DNA from: Funneliformis mosseae
Taxonomy: Eukaryota > Glomeromycota > Glomeromycetes > Glomerales > Glomeraceae
Assembly (NCBI GenBank): GCA_910592005.1
Contig: CAJVPP010001671.1
Coordinates: 1 to 18,581, forward strand
Direction: 5' to 3'
DNA length: 18,581 nucleotides
The position numbers and the translations under genes are program-made. Each line of letters starts with the position of its first letter. The first letter of the stretch is position 1. Shown here in pieces: positions 8,115 to 17,354 of the stretch. The notes under the pieces were generated by a model. It saw nothing but the letters and a program-made list of their open reading frames with translations. It had not been told where the DNA came from and did no database searches.

Positions 8115-9578
8115 CTAATAATATTTAAATGGTGTAGTGTAGTTGATAATACCACTATTAATGATACCTTGTTGATGATAAAATTCACATATTTTAATAA
8201 TATAATTAGAATAAATATTATTATCAAAATTAAATTTCAAAGGAGTTCTTTTAATGCCTTTCCATGATTCAAAAAATTCTTGGATATCTACATTAGAAAA
8301 GCTCCACCTTCCGATCAAACGAATCTCATTTAACATCATTGATGACTTTAAAGCCAATAAATATAAAATTGGTTTCGCCAATACTGTATCTAAACGTGAG
8401 TTCGAGTTTAGGATGTAAATAATAATCTTTTTAACCTTTGAACATGATTCTAATAAACACTCGAAATCTCTTAAAGGAATCTCCGGAGTTAACCATATCG
8501 GTAAGATCTCAATGTTTGGACATTTCGTCTTGATTACATTTAAATAATATTCAATTGACTCTAATGGTAATAACATTGGATTATCCGCGTGAAAATAAAT
8601 ATCAATGACCTTGAGAGAATTTCTCGTATTATCCATTAATTTGGCGTAAATATCTAAATTGTTCCCTCTAACATTCTTCAAAGTAAGAATTTCAAGTTTT
8701 GGCAAAGAAACTTGTTCTAATATTTTATCATTTTCCTCACTGTAAGATGATTTGTAATTAATTGACAATTCTGTTAAATTGATAAAAGAAGAAATGTTTT
8801 GCGGTGATAAACAAATTCTACTATAAAATTCAAGTACTCTTAAGGATTGAGAAAGTCGAGTAATAGTATTTTGATTTTTAAAAGGGAATGGACATTTATT
8901 CTTCGAATGAAGGCCAAATGATATTTCTCTTAAATTATTTTGTGATAGTATGAGGGTTTCAATATCATGATATGAAACTTCATTAATTGAGATTACGAGT
9001 CGTTTCAATGTGTGAACATTTTTTGATAATTCAATAAAAATTTCTTTTGTTTCATTAGAGGAATTTGGATAACATTCTAAGGTGGAAAGGGATGATAAGG
9101 ATTTTTTTGATCCGGGATATTTGAAAAGGTTCACGGTTGGTAAACGTAGAAACTTGATCTTAAAACATTGTTTCATGAATAATGACCAAAATCCATTGAT
9201 TAACAATTCTTCAACCCTAATGTCATAAAAATCTTCGAATACATTTTCCATTAATGTATCGATCGCACTTTCAGAGATGAATTGAATATATGAAACGTAG
9301 TTGAATAAAGGTTTTTGCAATAATGAAGGGTTAAAAAAAATTTGTTGCTCCTTTGAAAGGGATCGTTTAATTTCTCTTGGAAAGCATTTGATTATCGTTT
9401 TCCCAAGAATTTTCCAATAGTTTGTTCTAGAATAGTATATTGACCACGGTTCTCTCCATAATATTGGTACGACACAATTACAAAATAATCTGTTCGCGAA
9501 CAGACATGTATATAATGATTTTTTATCTTCCGCAAGGTGTTCCAAGATTTCTCTAACGCAATCTTCTGGAAGTATCAT
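8115..9578 (-). CDS. F-box/LRR-like protein, 487 aa, tandem paralogue B
   Basis: The F-box is at about residues 1-45 (ILPEDCVREILEHL, CLFANRLFCNC, ILWREPW). It is followed by the same linker (NYWKILGKTIIKCF; FNYVSYIQFIS), leucine-rich repeats (LPKLEILTLKNV, NSLKVIDI, CPNIEILPIWL) and the C-terminal GRWSFSNVDIQEFFESWK block at about 423-440. It is colinear with paralogue A over nearly its whole length. Differences are scattered substitutions and small indels, and the open frame is intact, which suggests both copies have been kept under protein-level constraint. Bases just past the stop codon also match between copies (TAATAATATTTA), so the duplication included 3' flank. The start is the ATG at 9576-9578. 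An upstream in-frame ATG would route translation through an A-tract-encoded Lys run and is not supported. Likely an SCF substrate receptor; target unknown. Confidence 0.9.
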   Translation of the reverse strand: MILPEDCVREILEHLAEDKKSLYTCLFANRLFCNCVVPILWREPWSIYYSRTNYWKILGKTIIKCFPREIKRSLSKEQQIFFNPSLLQKPLFNYVSYIQFISESAIDTLMENVFEDFYDIRVEELLINGFWSLFMKQCFKIKFLRLPTVNLFKYPGSKKSLSSLSTLECYPNSSNETKEIFIELSKNVHTLKRLVISINEVSYHDIETLILSQNNLREISFGLHSKNKCPFPFKNQNTITRLSQSLRVLEFYSRICLSPQNISSFINLTELSINYKSSYSEENDKILEQVSLPKLEILTLKNVRGNNLDIYAKLMDNTRNSLKVIDIYFHADNPMLLPLESIEYYLNVIKTKCPNIEILPIWLTPEIPLRDFECLLESCSKVKKIIIYILNSNSRLDTVLAKPILYLLALKSSMMLNEIRLIGRWSFSNVDIQEFFESWKGIKRTPLKFNFDNNIYSNYIIKICEFYHQQGIINSGIINYTTPFKYY

Positions 9579-10102
9579 ATTTTTTTTTTTTTTTTTTTTT
9601 ATGAAGGGCAAATTTTGAAACTGAAGAAAGGGCGAAAAAAACAACTTGGATTTATACCAAATTTGACAATTGATGACCACCTGATACCTAAACTTTGATG
9701 CAGCCTACGATGTAAATCATACCTCCTCCGCAGTATATTATGGTTTATCACTTTATCAATGCATTGTATGGATTTACAGAATTACCAACCATTTTTCAAA
9801 AAAATTAGAACCAATAAGAATTTCTCCGATTAAAATCGATTTAATACATCCCTAGAATTAATTTTATTCTTTTTTTTTTTTTTTTTTTTTTTTGTTTAGT
9901 TTCTTTCCTTCTTTTTTTTTTTTAAAAAAAAAAAAAAAGAAATGAATATAATAAAAAAAAATTATATATAATTTTATTGTAGTTAAATTTTAAATTGACT
10001 ATATTACAAAATCCGGATATTCACACCCTTTCATTTTTCCAACTGCCTTGTAATATTTACCTAGAGGTTATCAAACCAAACTGATAAAAAAAAAAGACGA
10101 AA
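9579..10102. promoter_or_regulatory. Divergent promoter region between two F-box genes
   Basis: The minus-strand gene ending at 9578 and the plus-strand gene starting at 10103 are head to head, so these 524 bases must carry both promoters. On the minus coding strand an A21 tract sits one base before the ATG. A T-tract of more than 20 bases lies at about 9871-9893 and a T-to-A switch at about 9912-9940. Near the plus-strand gene the bases just before the ATG are A10 followed by GACGAAA. No specific operator can be called. Confidence 0.5.
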
Positions 10103-11707
10103 ATGGCACAACATCTACTACCATCAGATTGTCTACGAGAGATATTTAAATTTATGCGAGAAATATCAGAAACAGCAGTTGAAGAAAGAAAGTTATTATT
10201 ATCATGTTTATTAGTGAATAGGCTCTGGTGTGAGACGGCCTTAGAAATCTTATGGCGAGACCCTTGGAGATTCGGAAGATTTTCCAGAGATCAAATATAT
10301 TGGAAACCATTATCAAGGACAATATTTTCATGTTTATCCAAAGAACAAAAAGAATTAATTAAAAGGAATAATATAAGTTTATCATTAACGGACAAACGAC
10401 CGCTATTTGATTATATACCAAGTATACAATTTTTATCTAATGATCACATTAAGAAGGTCGTAGAGAACATACTGATGACAGGGGTTAAATGTTCGGACAC
10501 GTTATTTCATTATAACGCAAATATTCTTGAAAATGAATTATGGAAATTATTCATGAAGAAATGTGTTACGGTGAGATATCTTCAGCTACCAAATACGCCT
10601 ATTGTTCATTTCCCGGGAGCGAATCAATGTTTAGCTGCATTAAGCGAGTTTGAATGCTCGGCTTATGCGCCAATAAAGTTATTTTTAGATTTAGCACAAG
10701 TTTGTAGAAATATCAAATCAATGATTATTGATCCATGTGGAGATGATAATGATGGATTGGAAACATTAATTTGCCTACAAAATAATTTACAACACGTTAG
10801 ATTGCATTCAATTGAGGATGATAAATGTCAAAGGATTGGTGAAGCGTTAAAAACTCAATCAAAAACCTTAACAAGTTTATACGAGTCTAGTATTTGCATA
10901 CCTTCCAATATCATTGCTGAATTAAATAATTTAAAAAGCCTAAGTATTATGATTGATGAGTTGGACACAGACTTGGATCAGTTAGGTCTTATTGAATTAC
11001 CGAATTTGGAGGCATTGGAAATCATGAGTTCAGCGTATCAACCTCTAGATCTTTATACTTCACTTATAAAAACCACTATCGGATCTTTGAGAAAGATTGT
11101 TTTTAAAACTTTTCCACCTCCTTCAGAAGTAGAAATACAACCGTATATTCAAACGATAATTAACCAGTGTCCGAATATTGAAGAAATTACACTTTGGTAT
11201 ATTGAAGAAATTTACCCTGATCTGGAACAATTATTATCATCATGTAAGAAATTAAAGTCGATCGATTTGGAAGCCCTATCAACCTTTTCTAACCTTATCC
11301 TTGATGAGGAGAATGATGATGATGATGATGAGGATTATGAGGAGGAGGAGGAGGATAACAATGATGATGATGATGACGATGATAATGATGACGATGATGA
11401 TGTTTATGTTGATGAGGATCGATCAGGATTAGATCTAGATTATCAATTAGCTTGTGATGCCACATCTATTTTCGGATTACTTATTAAGAAATCTTCTCAT
11501 AATTTGGCTCAATTGAATTTAAGTGGTAATTGGAGATTTACAGTTAATGATTTAGAAGGTTTCTTGAAAATGTGGAAAGGTAGAAAGCCTTTGTCCTTAA
11601 AATTGACTTGTGATGTCGTTATCACTTCAACTTATATGGAAGTCTTGGATTATTTTACATCCGTTGGTATTTTAAAAAGTTGGTCCCAGGGTTGGCCTGA
11701 ATGTTGA
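10103..11707 (+). CDS. F-box/LRR-like protein with acidic tract, 534 aa
   Basis: The F-box spans about residues 5-57: LLPSDCLREIFKFM, a 12-residue insertion (REISETAVEERK), then LLLSCLLVNRLWCE and LEILWRDPW. The leucine-rich body includes LPNLEALEIM, CPNIEEITLW and CKKLKSIDLE. Residues about 401-439 are nearly all Asp and Glu with a few Asn and one Tyr, encoded by a GAT/GAG microsatellite. After it the shared C-terminal block returns (SGNWRFTVNDLEGFLKMWK at about 474-492). The acidic run therefore looks like an insertion between LRR units of an otherwise standard member of the family. Expected role: SCF receptor, target unknown. The acidic loop could bind a basic partner or only be a tolerated expansion. 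It is more distant from the two tandem paralogues than they are from each other. The start is the first ATG after an A-rich leader. Confidence 0.92.
   Translation: MAQHLLPSDCLREIFKFMREISETAVEERKLLLSCLLVNRLWCETALEILWRDPWRFGRFSRDQIYWKPLSRTIFSCLSKEQKELIKRNNISLSLTDKRPLFDYIPSIQFLSNDHIKKVVENILMTGVKCSDTLFHYNANILENELWKLFMKKCVTVRYLQLPNTPIVHFPGANQCLAALSEFECSAYAPIKLFLDLAQVCRNIKSMIIDPCGDDNDGLETLICLQNNLQHVRLHSIEDDKCQRIGEALKTQSKTLTSLYESSICIPSNIIAELNNLKSLSIMIDELDTDLDQLGLIELPNLEALEIMSSAYQPLDLYTSLIKTTIGSLRKIVFKTFPPPSEVEIQPYIQTIINQCPNIEEITLWYIEEIYPDLEQLLSSCKKLKSIDLEALSTFSNLILDEENDDDDDEDYEEEEEDNNDDDDDDDNDDDDDVYVDEDRSGLDLDYQLACDATSIFGLLIKKSSHNLAQLNLSGNWRFTVNDLEGFLKMWKGRKPLSLKLTCDVVITSTYMEVLDYFTSVGILKSWSQGWPEC
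11303..11421 (+). repeat. Coding GAT/GAG microsatellite
   Basis: Imperfect GAT repeats with GAG, GAC and AAT variants lie inside the F-box gene and encode its acidic tract. The period of three keeps the frame, so length changes would alter only the number of acidic residues. The mix of GAT, GAC and GAG shows that the tract is partly degenerate rather than a fresh pure expansion. Confidence 0.95.
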
Positions 11708-12557
11708 TTTTGGTAATTTATAATAAACCGATAGAAATAATTTGATGTCAAGACAATTGTACATATTATTTGAATTGAGAGAAAGTCTGTTGAAAGATCT
11801 AAAGTTTATAATTTAACATTCAATATTATTTGTTTAGGGAAATTTTATAATTTGAAACGTAAATTTGCTATAATGTAATTACAAACATCCATTTATTTTT
11901 TTTAAACAAATTTATTCATTTAAATTATTAATAATATCATTTATAATAATTAAATGTTATCCTTTAAACGATTTATGAGGCAAGCCTTATTGAAATCAAA
12001 AGTTTTTTTTTTATTTTTTATTTTTTGATTCGGTATTGATTTTTCAACTAAAAATAATTTTTAAACCGTTCTCAATTTTTCGAAGTGAGATCACGTGGAA
12101 GGTAGGTTTTAAAGATATGAATAAAATAATGAAATGAAGATTTTATTGGACTCATTTTTTTATTTCGAAATTTGACATTGGTACTCTCGTTCCAATTTCA
12201 AAGTTAGGATTATTTTCATCTCGATGAGAAACAAATTTTTTATGAAAATGACGTCAGTAACAAAAAAATCCAAATTACCTATACCGAAAACATAATTTAC
12301 CTAAAAAAGCAAATATAATTTATGCTTTACCTAATATAAATTAAGTTGCTGCATAGATGGCTCGTTTACTTAACATTTAGATATTTAAGAATACAATCTC
12401 GTAATGATGAGGAATTCTAGAACTGGTTAATGAATTTTGATTAATGCACGCATAAAAATTCAAAGATTCTCTGGCGTTTCTTGTAATTCGGTTATCACAT
12501 TAAAGAAATTTTAGCGCATGCAAAAATACGAAACTTGAACGCGCAAAGACGGGCATA

Positions 12558-12577
12558 CCTCGCATGAAAAAATGCGA
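12558..12577. repeat. Perfect short hairpin
   Basis: CTCGCAT and ATGCGAG are exact 7-base reverse complements around a 6-base A-rich loop. The surrounding bases (GCGCATGC, CGCGCAAAG) reuse the same GCAT and GCG words. This could be a structured RNA element or a remnant of a repeat; the sequence alone does not decide. Confidence 0.6.
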
Positions 12578-13662
12578 GTAAATGTAATGTGGGAGGATGT
12601 GGGTATGTCAATCTATTCAATAAATTTGAAATCTGTCTCGAACTGTCCCCACAATAGACAATAAATAATGCATTCAATACAATATCATTCTTATTTTGAT
12701 TTATTGATTGTAAGTAAAACCATAAGCATCAGCATTTTCCTTTCATGCGACGCAGTAACTTCCACATTCAACAATGGAAACGTTATCGTTAAGATCTACA
12801 AATGTCAAAAGCAAATCCGGAGACGTGTATAATGTCACTACAACTCCTCCTCTTGTAATACAAAAACAGATTTTTTAATTTCAAATTTTCACGTTTTTTC
12901 AGTTAAGCATATGTTGAAACTTTTTCACATGACTCAAAAAAAATATCTACGTTTTATCACCAATTCAAACAATGTAAAACTTAATCATCATTATATAAAA
13001 CAAAGGATTGAGGGGTAACGATTTGATTTACCGAATTCGTTAAAGATCATCTTGTTCAAAAAAAATGGCTCGTGAAAATTTTATATTGTGCACTCGCCGC
13101 AAAAAAAAGGTGTGGCGAGATGATGATGTTAAATTTAATCGTGACATGCAATTCCAATTCAATTCGATGTACATGACGACATAGCATCATTGAAACAGCT
13201 TCTCTGCATATCATGGAACATGTAGAAAGAAAGGAGCCACAGTTGGATTTACTAAATTTATCCGCATCATTTTTCTTTGTTTCAACAGGAAACTTCTAGG
13301 ATCCATTGTCATTTTTTTTGTACACCCACCACTTTCTTCCCCGAATTGCTTATTGCAATTCATTTTTTTTTATGTTCAAAATTTTCCTTTTTTGATTAAA
13401 CCATTTTGAGCCACATACAATATCAAAAATTTACCATTATATTTTTGCGGAGATTTTCCTTTTGTTAACAATTATCTTTTTACGTTCTGAACAACATTTT
13501 TTTTTTTCACACTTTTTTTTCAAAAGGAATGTTTAACAAAAAAATTTTATTTTTTTTATTTTTTTTGAAAATTATTAAATTAATTCGTTTTTATCTCGTC
13601 TTCGCGCGGCGTATAATTCATTGTGGCGCAGATTTATTTATTTGGGTTACTTTTTTTGAGAA

Positions 13663-13675
13663 TTTTGGCGGGAAA
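13663..13675 (+). promoter_or_regulatory. E2F-type site, copy 1
   Basis: TTTTGGCGGGAAA matches the classical E2F/DP binding consensus (TTTSSCGC family, form TTTGGCGGGAAA). It lies in non-coding DNA about 725 bases beyond the 3' end of the nearest gene, so an assigned target is lacking. Two identical copies occur at 17255 and 17342. Confidence 0.45.
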
Positions 13676-13880
13676 TCCAATAAACAAAAGCGAGACATAA
13701 TGTCGCCATTCTTTTGGAGGGAGGGAACTTTGTTCATCCGCACGGACCATTTTTATTTATTTACTTATTTATTTATTTTCAAATTACCAAGAATTAAAAG
13801 AACGAGTTATAAGCTGTATGGTCAGCAAAGTAACTTTCGAAAAAGGTTTCACCCTTTTTACCCTTTTTATTTTGTATTTA

Positions 13881-14149
13881 TTTGTAAATGAGAGATAAAG
13901 TTTGCAGACGAAATTGTTTATATAATTTTGAATTATGAATTTTTATTTTTACTTTGAATTATTTTTTTTTTTTTTTTTTTTCGTTATAAACACGTAACGA
14001 GTTGCAATAAAATAATAATTTGTAAATGAGATAAAGTTATATTAGAAAATTGGTTTACAAAATGTTGAAAATATTTAAAAATTGTTTTGATTATGAATTT
14101 TTATTTTTACTTGAATTATTTTTTTTTTTTTCAAAATAAACACGTAATA
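13881..14149. repeat. Imperfect tandem duplication, about 140-150 bp period
   Basis: Copy 1 (13881-13998) and copy 2 (14019-14149) share in the same order TTTGTAAATGAG then ATAAAGTT, ATTATGAATTTTTATTTTTA, TTGAATTATT plus a T-tract, and ATAAACACGTAA. They differ by small indels and by T-tract length. The order-preserving match shows one ancestral segment duplicated head to tail. Confidence 0.8.
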
Positions 14150-14399
14150 AAAACGATTTAAAACGTTAAAAATAAAAATTCTATTAATAATTATTTACAG
14201 ATTCTTAATCAAAAGTGTTTTTAAAAAAATGCTAAAAAGAGAAAAAAATATATAAACTAATTTAAAATTGTTCATGAAAAATTTGAATGTATTATACACG
14301 AGGAAAGAAAAAAAAGATGTGATAATGCAAGAATTATGCTGATATGACATTGAAAGTGAATTATATTATGAAAAAGAGATAATTATTATTTTTTTTTTT

Positions 14400-15445
14400 T
14401 TATATAGTGTTTCTATGCTTTCTGATTTTCATCATAACTTTTAAAACCTTTCTTGCGTTTTGTAAAATCACAGCAGGAGATTTACTTAAATGAGCGGTAC
14501 GAGGACGTTGAGAGAGTAAAGGTCGGTCATGAGATAAATTTAAATTTTTATCTTGTAATTCAGGTTTTGATTTTGGTTTTGGAGTTGATTTTTGATGATG
14601 TTTCATCTCAATATCATTCTGTTGTTTTTTAGCTTTAACACGTCGCATCATACGGTTTGCGGTTGTTGAATTTATCAATTTCATCGAGGTTGTTCTTTTC
14701 GCACTTTCAGTTGCAAGAGTTGAATAACGTTTGCTTGGACAGATATTCATGGATTTCCAATCTTTGGAACGGTTTTGACCAAGGGATGATGAAATTAATG
14801 GACGCGATTTCTGTTCCTTGGGTAACCTGCATTTTTCTATTGTGAAGGAAAAATCAAATTGATTAGTTAAAGGTAAAAAAAAAATACATAAGAAGAGAAA
14901 GGACAATTAAATTGAAGATGTAGCTTACCAGCTTTTCTTAAAGAGAGTTCGGCAAACATTGAAAGGGCGGCTTCATGTGTTTTGTTAATGGAAGATTTAG
15001 ACTTGGGAAGGGCCTCGATTGGTTGGACGGCAACGGTTTTCTTTGTCGCATCGCTTCGGGCAACTGGCGCAGCAATGGCACCAGCGATTCCTTTCTTCGT
15101 TGGAAGGGATGCACTTCTTGATCTTGATTTTCTTTTAGAAGCGTTTGCCAAGATCTTTTTGATTGAGGTTGCTTCCGAAGAAACCTCTTGAACTTCCATG
15201 TTTTGCAATAATTCATCGATTAAAACTAAACACCACTTTGCGGTACTTGCACTACGTTCGCTCGCAATCATTATGAATTGTTTAGTGAATTTGGAAAGAG
15301 TGCTTCCTAAGACGTATAATAATAGATTTATGGCAAAAGTAGCTTTACATGCGACAGATAATGTGAAATTTGCGCACAACGATACGTGATTTACTACACT
15401 ATCAAAGAGATTTAATTCTCCTTTTTGTTTTAATGTGAGAGACAT
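14400..15445 (-). CDS. Uncharacterised basic protein, 317 aa, one intron
   Basis: Exon 1 is 15445-14929 and exon 2 is 14836-14400 on the minus strand. The 92-base intron (GTAAGC to ATAG) lies between them in phase 1, joining GCT-G to AA to give Ala-Glu. I do not recognise the family. Residues about 12-62 are hydrophobic to amphipathic and probably helical (SVVNHVSLCANFTLSVACKA, NLLLYVLGSTL, KQFIMI), and a second helix is likely at 70-83 (KWCLVLIDELL). From about 100 on the protein is rich in Lys, Arg, Ser, Ala and Pro and looks disordered. Basic clusters at 104-118 (KRKSRSRS...) and about 234-243 (RMMRRVKAKK) could be nuclear-localisation or nucleic-acid-binding segments. The start codon follows a T8-A20 tract directly. 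The splice is supported because both exons keep similar basic, Lys/Ser-rich composition across the junction. Function unknown; chromatin- or RNA-associated roles are only a guess. Confidence 0.75.
14837..14928 (-). other. Intron of the uncharacterised basic-protein gene
   Basis: On the coding strand it starts GTAAGC after AAAGCTG and ends CAATAG before AAAAATGCAGG. The 92 bases contain a T-tract, and reading through gives low-complexity hydrophobic residues then a stop. Removing it joins two open frames exactly. Confidence 0.8.
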
Positions 15446-16246
15446 TTTTTTTTTTTTTTTTTTTTAAAAAAAAGAAATAGTTTTTTGTTTTTGTTGAGAG
15501 TTTTCGGTCGTTTATATGTGTTTTTTTCTTTTTTTTTGAACGGGAAATACTAATTTTTTTTTTCTTTTTTTTTTGTGGGGTAAAAAAGATAATTTTTTTT
15601 TTTTGGAGGATGGATAATGGATTTGATTAGTATTTATCTATTATTTTTTCAATTATAATATATATATTTAATATATTTAATATATTCATTTATTTAACTT
15701 ACAATATAATCTTATTGTTGAAAAGATGATTCTTTTATGTTTAATTCCAAAAAAGGAATGGTTTACAAGCCCTATACTATAATAAACTTTTTTTTATTTA
15801 GATAGAAGTCCGCTTTTAATTGTCAGGTATTAACGCATGTGATTTCTGCATGTACGCCATAACAAAAATTTTTTTTTTTTTTCAGCGGTTTTAAACATTT
15901 TTCTTGATGATGTTTCAATGAAACAATAGAATAAACGTGACTGAAAGATGATGATATCACTAAAATGCTTGGAAAAATGTTGGAAATCGACTAAATCGAC
16001 TGCATTCTATGATTATCCATATTGTCCTATTTTCTGATGGTTATTAATAGTTATTAATAGCAACTCGCAGTTCATATGATTTTCATAAAAAAAAAATTCA
16101 GAGAAGAAAGAAAGAAAGAATGTCTTCGATGTGAAACTTTTGGAAGAAACACCAAATTATGAGTCAGCAATTGTAACAAAAATTATGCAAGGCAAAGGAA
16201 AGGTTCATTAGTAATAAGGCGGATATTCATCTAATTATTCATCAAA

Positions 16247-16250
<4 letters not shown>

Positions 16251-16287
<37 letters not shown>
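16251..16287. repeat. 37-base poly(T) tract
   Basis: This is the longest uninterrupted homopolymer in the window. It could mark the 3' end of an old retroposed copy (poly(A) on the minus strand), but no coding remnant is recognisable next to it. Its assembled length should be treated as approximate. Confidence 0.9.
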
Positions 16288-16289
<2 letters not shown>

Positions 16290-16813
16290 GAAAAATTTTA
16301 GGATGCGTGAATGCATAATTTCGCTGAGAAATTCTAAAATTATATTTGATGCAGCTCGTTATGCTATATATGTTGTGTACTTTACTTGTTATAACCAATT
16401 TCTGGATAGAAAGTCGGATTGCGTATGCCATTTCTTTTTCTTTTTTTTCCTTTTTTTAATTTTTTTTTTTTTTTATTCTTTTTAATTTTTTTTTTTAAAA
16501 TGTTAATTCGAAATGATAATTTTTCGGGAAAAAAAATGACGCATTCGTTTTTTACCCCCCTGAGTATGAGATCTTAAGCCTACTGCACACGATAAAAACG
16601 TAAATAAAAAAAAAAAAGATTTTTTTTGAACATTTGGCGTCCTTTGCATAATTTGCTAACAATTGATGTTAAAACAGATTTTTTAAAGGAAAGGGAAAAC
16701 TGGATTAGGATGCATCATCTAGAAAAAAAAAGCATGAAATTTCAAAACTACATGAAAAAATAAATTTCATTATTATTATGAAATAATATCTCATTATTAT
16801 TATTATTATTTTT

Positions 16814-16821
16814 TTCGCGAA
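16814..16821. promoter_or_regulatory. TTCGCGAA, SBF/MBF- or E2F-like core
   Basis: With its left flank it reads TTTTTCGCGAA. On the opposite strand this contains CGCGAAA, the core bound by Swi4/Mbp1-type fungal G1/S factors and close to E2F sites. It is a single site in non-coding DNA, and its relevance is inferred only from the nearby E2F-type motifs. Confidence 0.3.
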
Positions 16822-17254
16822 TGAAATCTGGCGCAGCAGATTTTAATTCATAATGTAATTTTCCGCCATTATCATTTCATGTACATTTTAGGAAACACCC
16901 AGAATGTTTGTGTATTTTTGTTTGTTTTATTGATAATAGGCTTTTTTCTGAATGGGAATCCAAGGTCGGGACATAGCTTAAATGTTTTCCGGGTAAAAGT
17001 GCAAAATCACCTCGGAGGAAATTCGGTCACATCTAAAGCCTTCGAACGCAATCGTAATACGATTTCACATGAAATTTTCAACGGTTTTTCCGGCCTATCC
17101 AAAATTTTTCCATTATATCAATAACTTAAATTTTTTCTTTTTTTTTTTAATTATTCTTATGTGTTCATTATATAATACTATGAACCCGTTCTAGATTTGA
17201 TTTTGGTTTTCCCATGCTACCCTATAAAAATATTTCAATGCCGGTTTGTTTGGA

Positions 17255-17267
17255 TTTTGGCGGGAAA
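17255..17267 (+). promoter_or_regulatory. E2F-type site, copy 2
   Basis: TTTTGGCGGGAAA, identical to the copies at 13663 and 17342 and in the same orientation. It lies 87 bases from the next copy. The close pair in otherwise AT-rich DNA makes chance less likely than for a single hit. Confidence 0.5.
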
Positions 17268-17341
17268 AAAACAAAAACAATATTAAAAAAAAAAAACTTT
17301 AATACGTTATCACCATCTTAATATTAATTTAAAATGAGAGA

Positions 17342-17354
17342 TTTTGGCGGGAAA
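17342..17354 (+). promoter_or_regulatory. E2F-type site, copy 3
   Basis: TTTTGGCGGGAAA, preceded by GAGA as at copy 1 (GAGAA). No start codon with a supported gene lies within 1.2 kb downstream in the window, so any target gene would be unannotated, non-coding or beyond the right edge. Confidence 0.5.

Larger units (their letters stand above)
11708..14399. other. Large non-coding stretch, 2.7 kb
   Basis: It holds the 3' flank of the F-box gene and the 3' flank of the minus-strand gene ending at 14400. I find no open frame with a family signature, splice-site pattern or coding composition. Visible structure: a CACGTG hexamer at about 12093-12098, a hairpin at 12558-12577, a TTTTGGCGGGAAA motif at 13663-13675, a tandem duplication at 13881-14149, and many T-tracts. 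Bases about 12505-12660 and 13590-13750 are richer in G and C than their surroundings. Confidence 0.5.
15446..16878. other. Upstream region of the basic-protein gene and homopolymer-rich spacer
   Basis: The first 20 bases are the T-tract (A20 on the coding strand) before the start codon at 15443-15445. Further T-tracts, ATATTTAATATATT low complexity (about 15655-15690) and a direct repeat of TTATTAATAG (about 16042-16060) follow. A TTCGCGAA palindrome lies at 16814-16821 beside an ATT microsatellite (about 16793-16810). No open frame other than homopolymer-driven ones is visible. Confidence 0.5.

Noticed and set aside
12495..12677. 60-codon minus-strand open frame
   Set aside because: It is short and without motif, splice evidence or codon bias. 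It overlaps a hairpin and mixed-composition repeat-like DNA.
13529..13891. 120-codon plus-strand open frame rich in Phe, Leu, Ile and Lys
   Set aside because: The residues are those T- and A-tracts encode by default. No domain, membrane topology pattern or conserved block is visible.
14938..15389. Open frames in other frames across the basic-protein gene
   Set aside because: They are shadows of the spliced minus-strand gene, which alone joins across a proper intron.
16231..16485. Open frames with poly-Lys or poly-Phe on both strands
   Set aside because: They are driven by the 37-base T-tract and neighbouring homopolymers.
16879..17124. 81-codon plus-strand open frame with a hydrophobic start resembling a signal peptide
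   Set aside because: The hydrophobic start is T-rich DNA in translation, and the remainder shows no secreted-effector hallmarks such as cysteine pairs. A repeat fragment is more likely.
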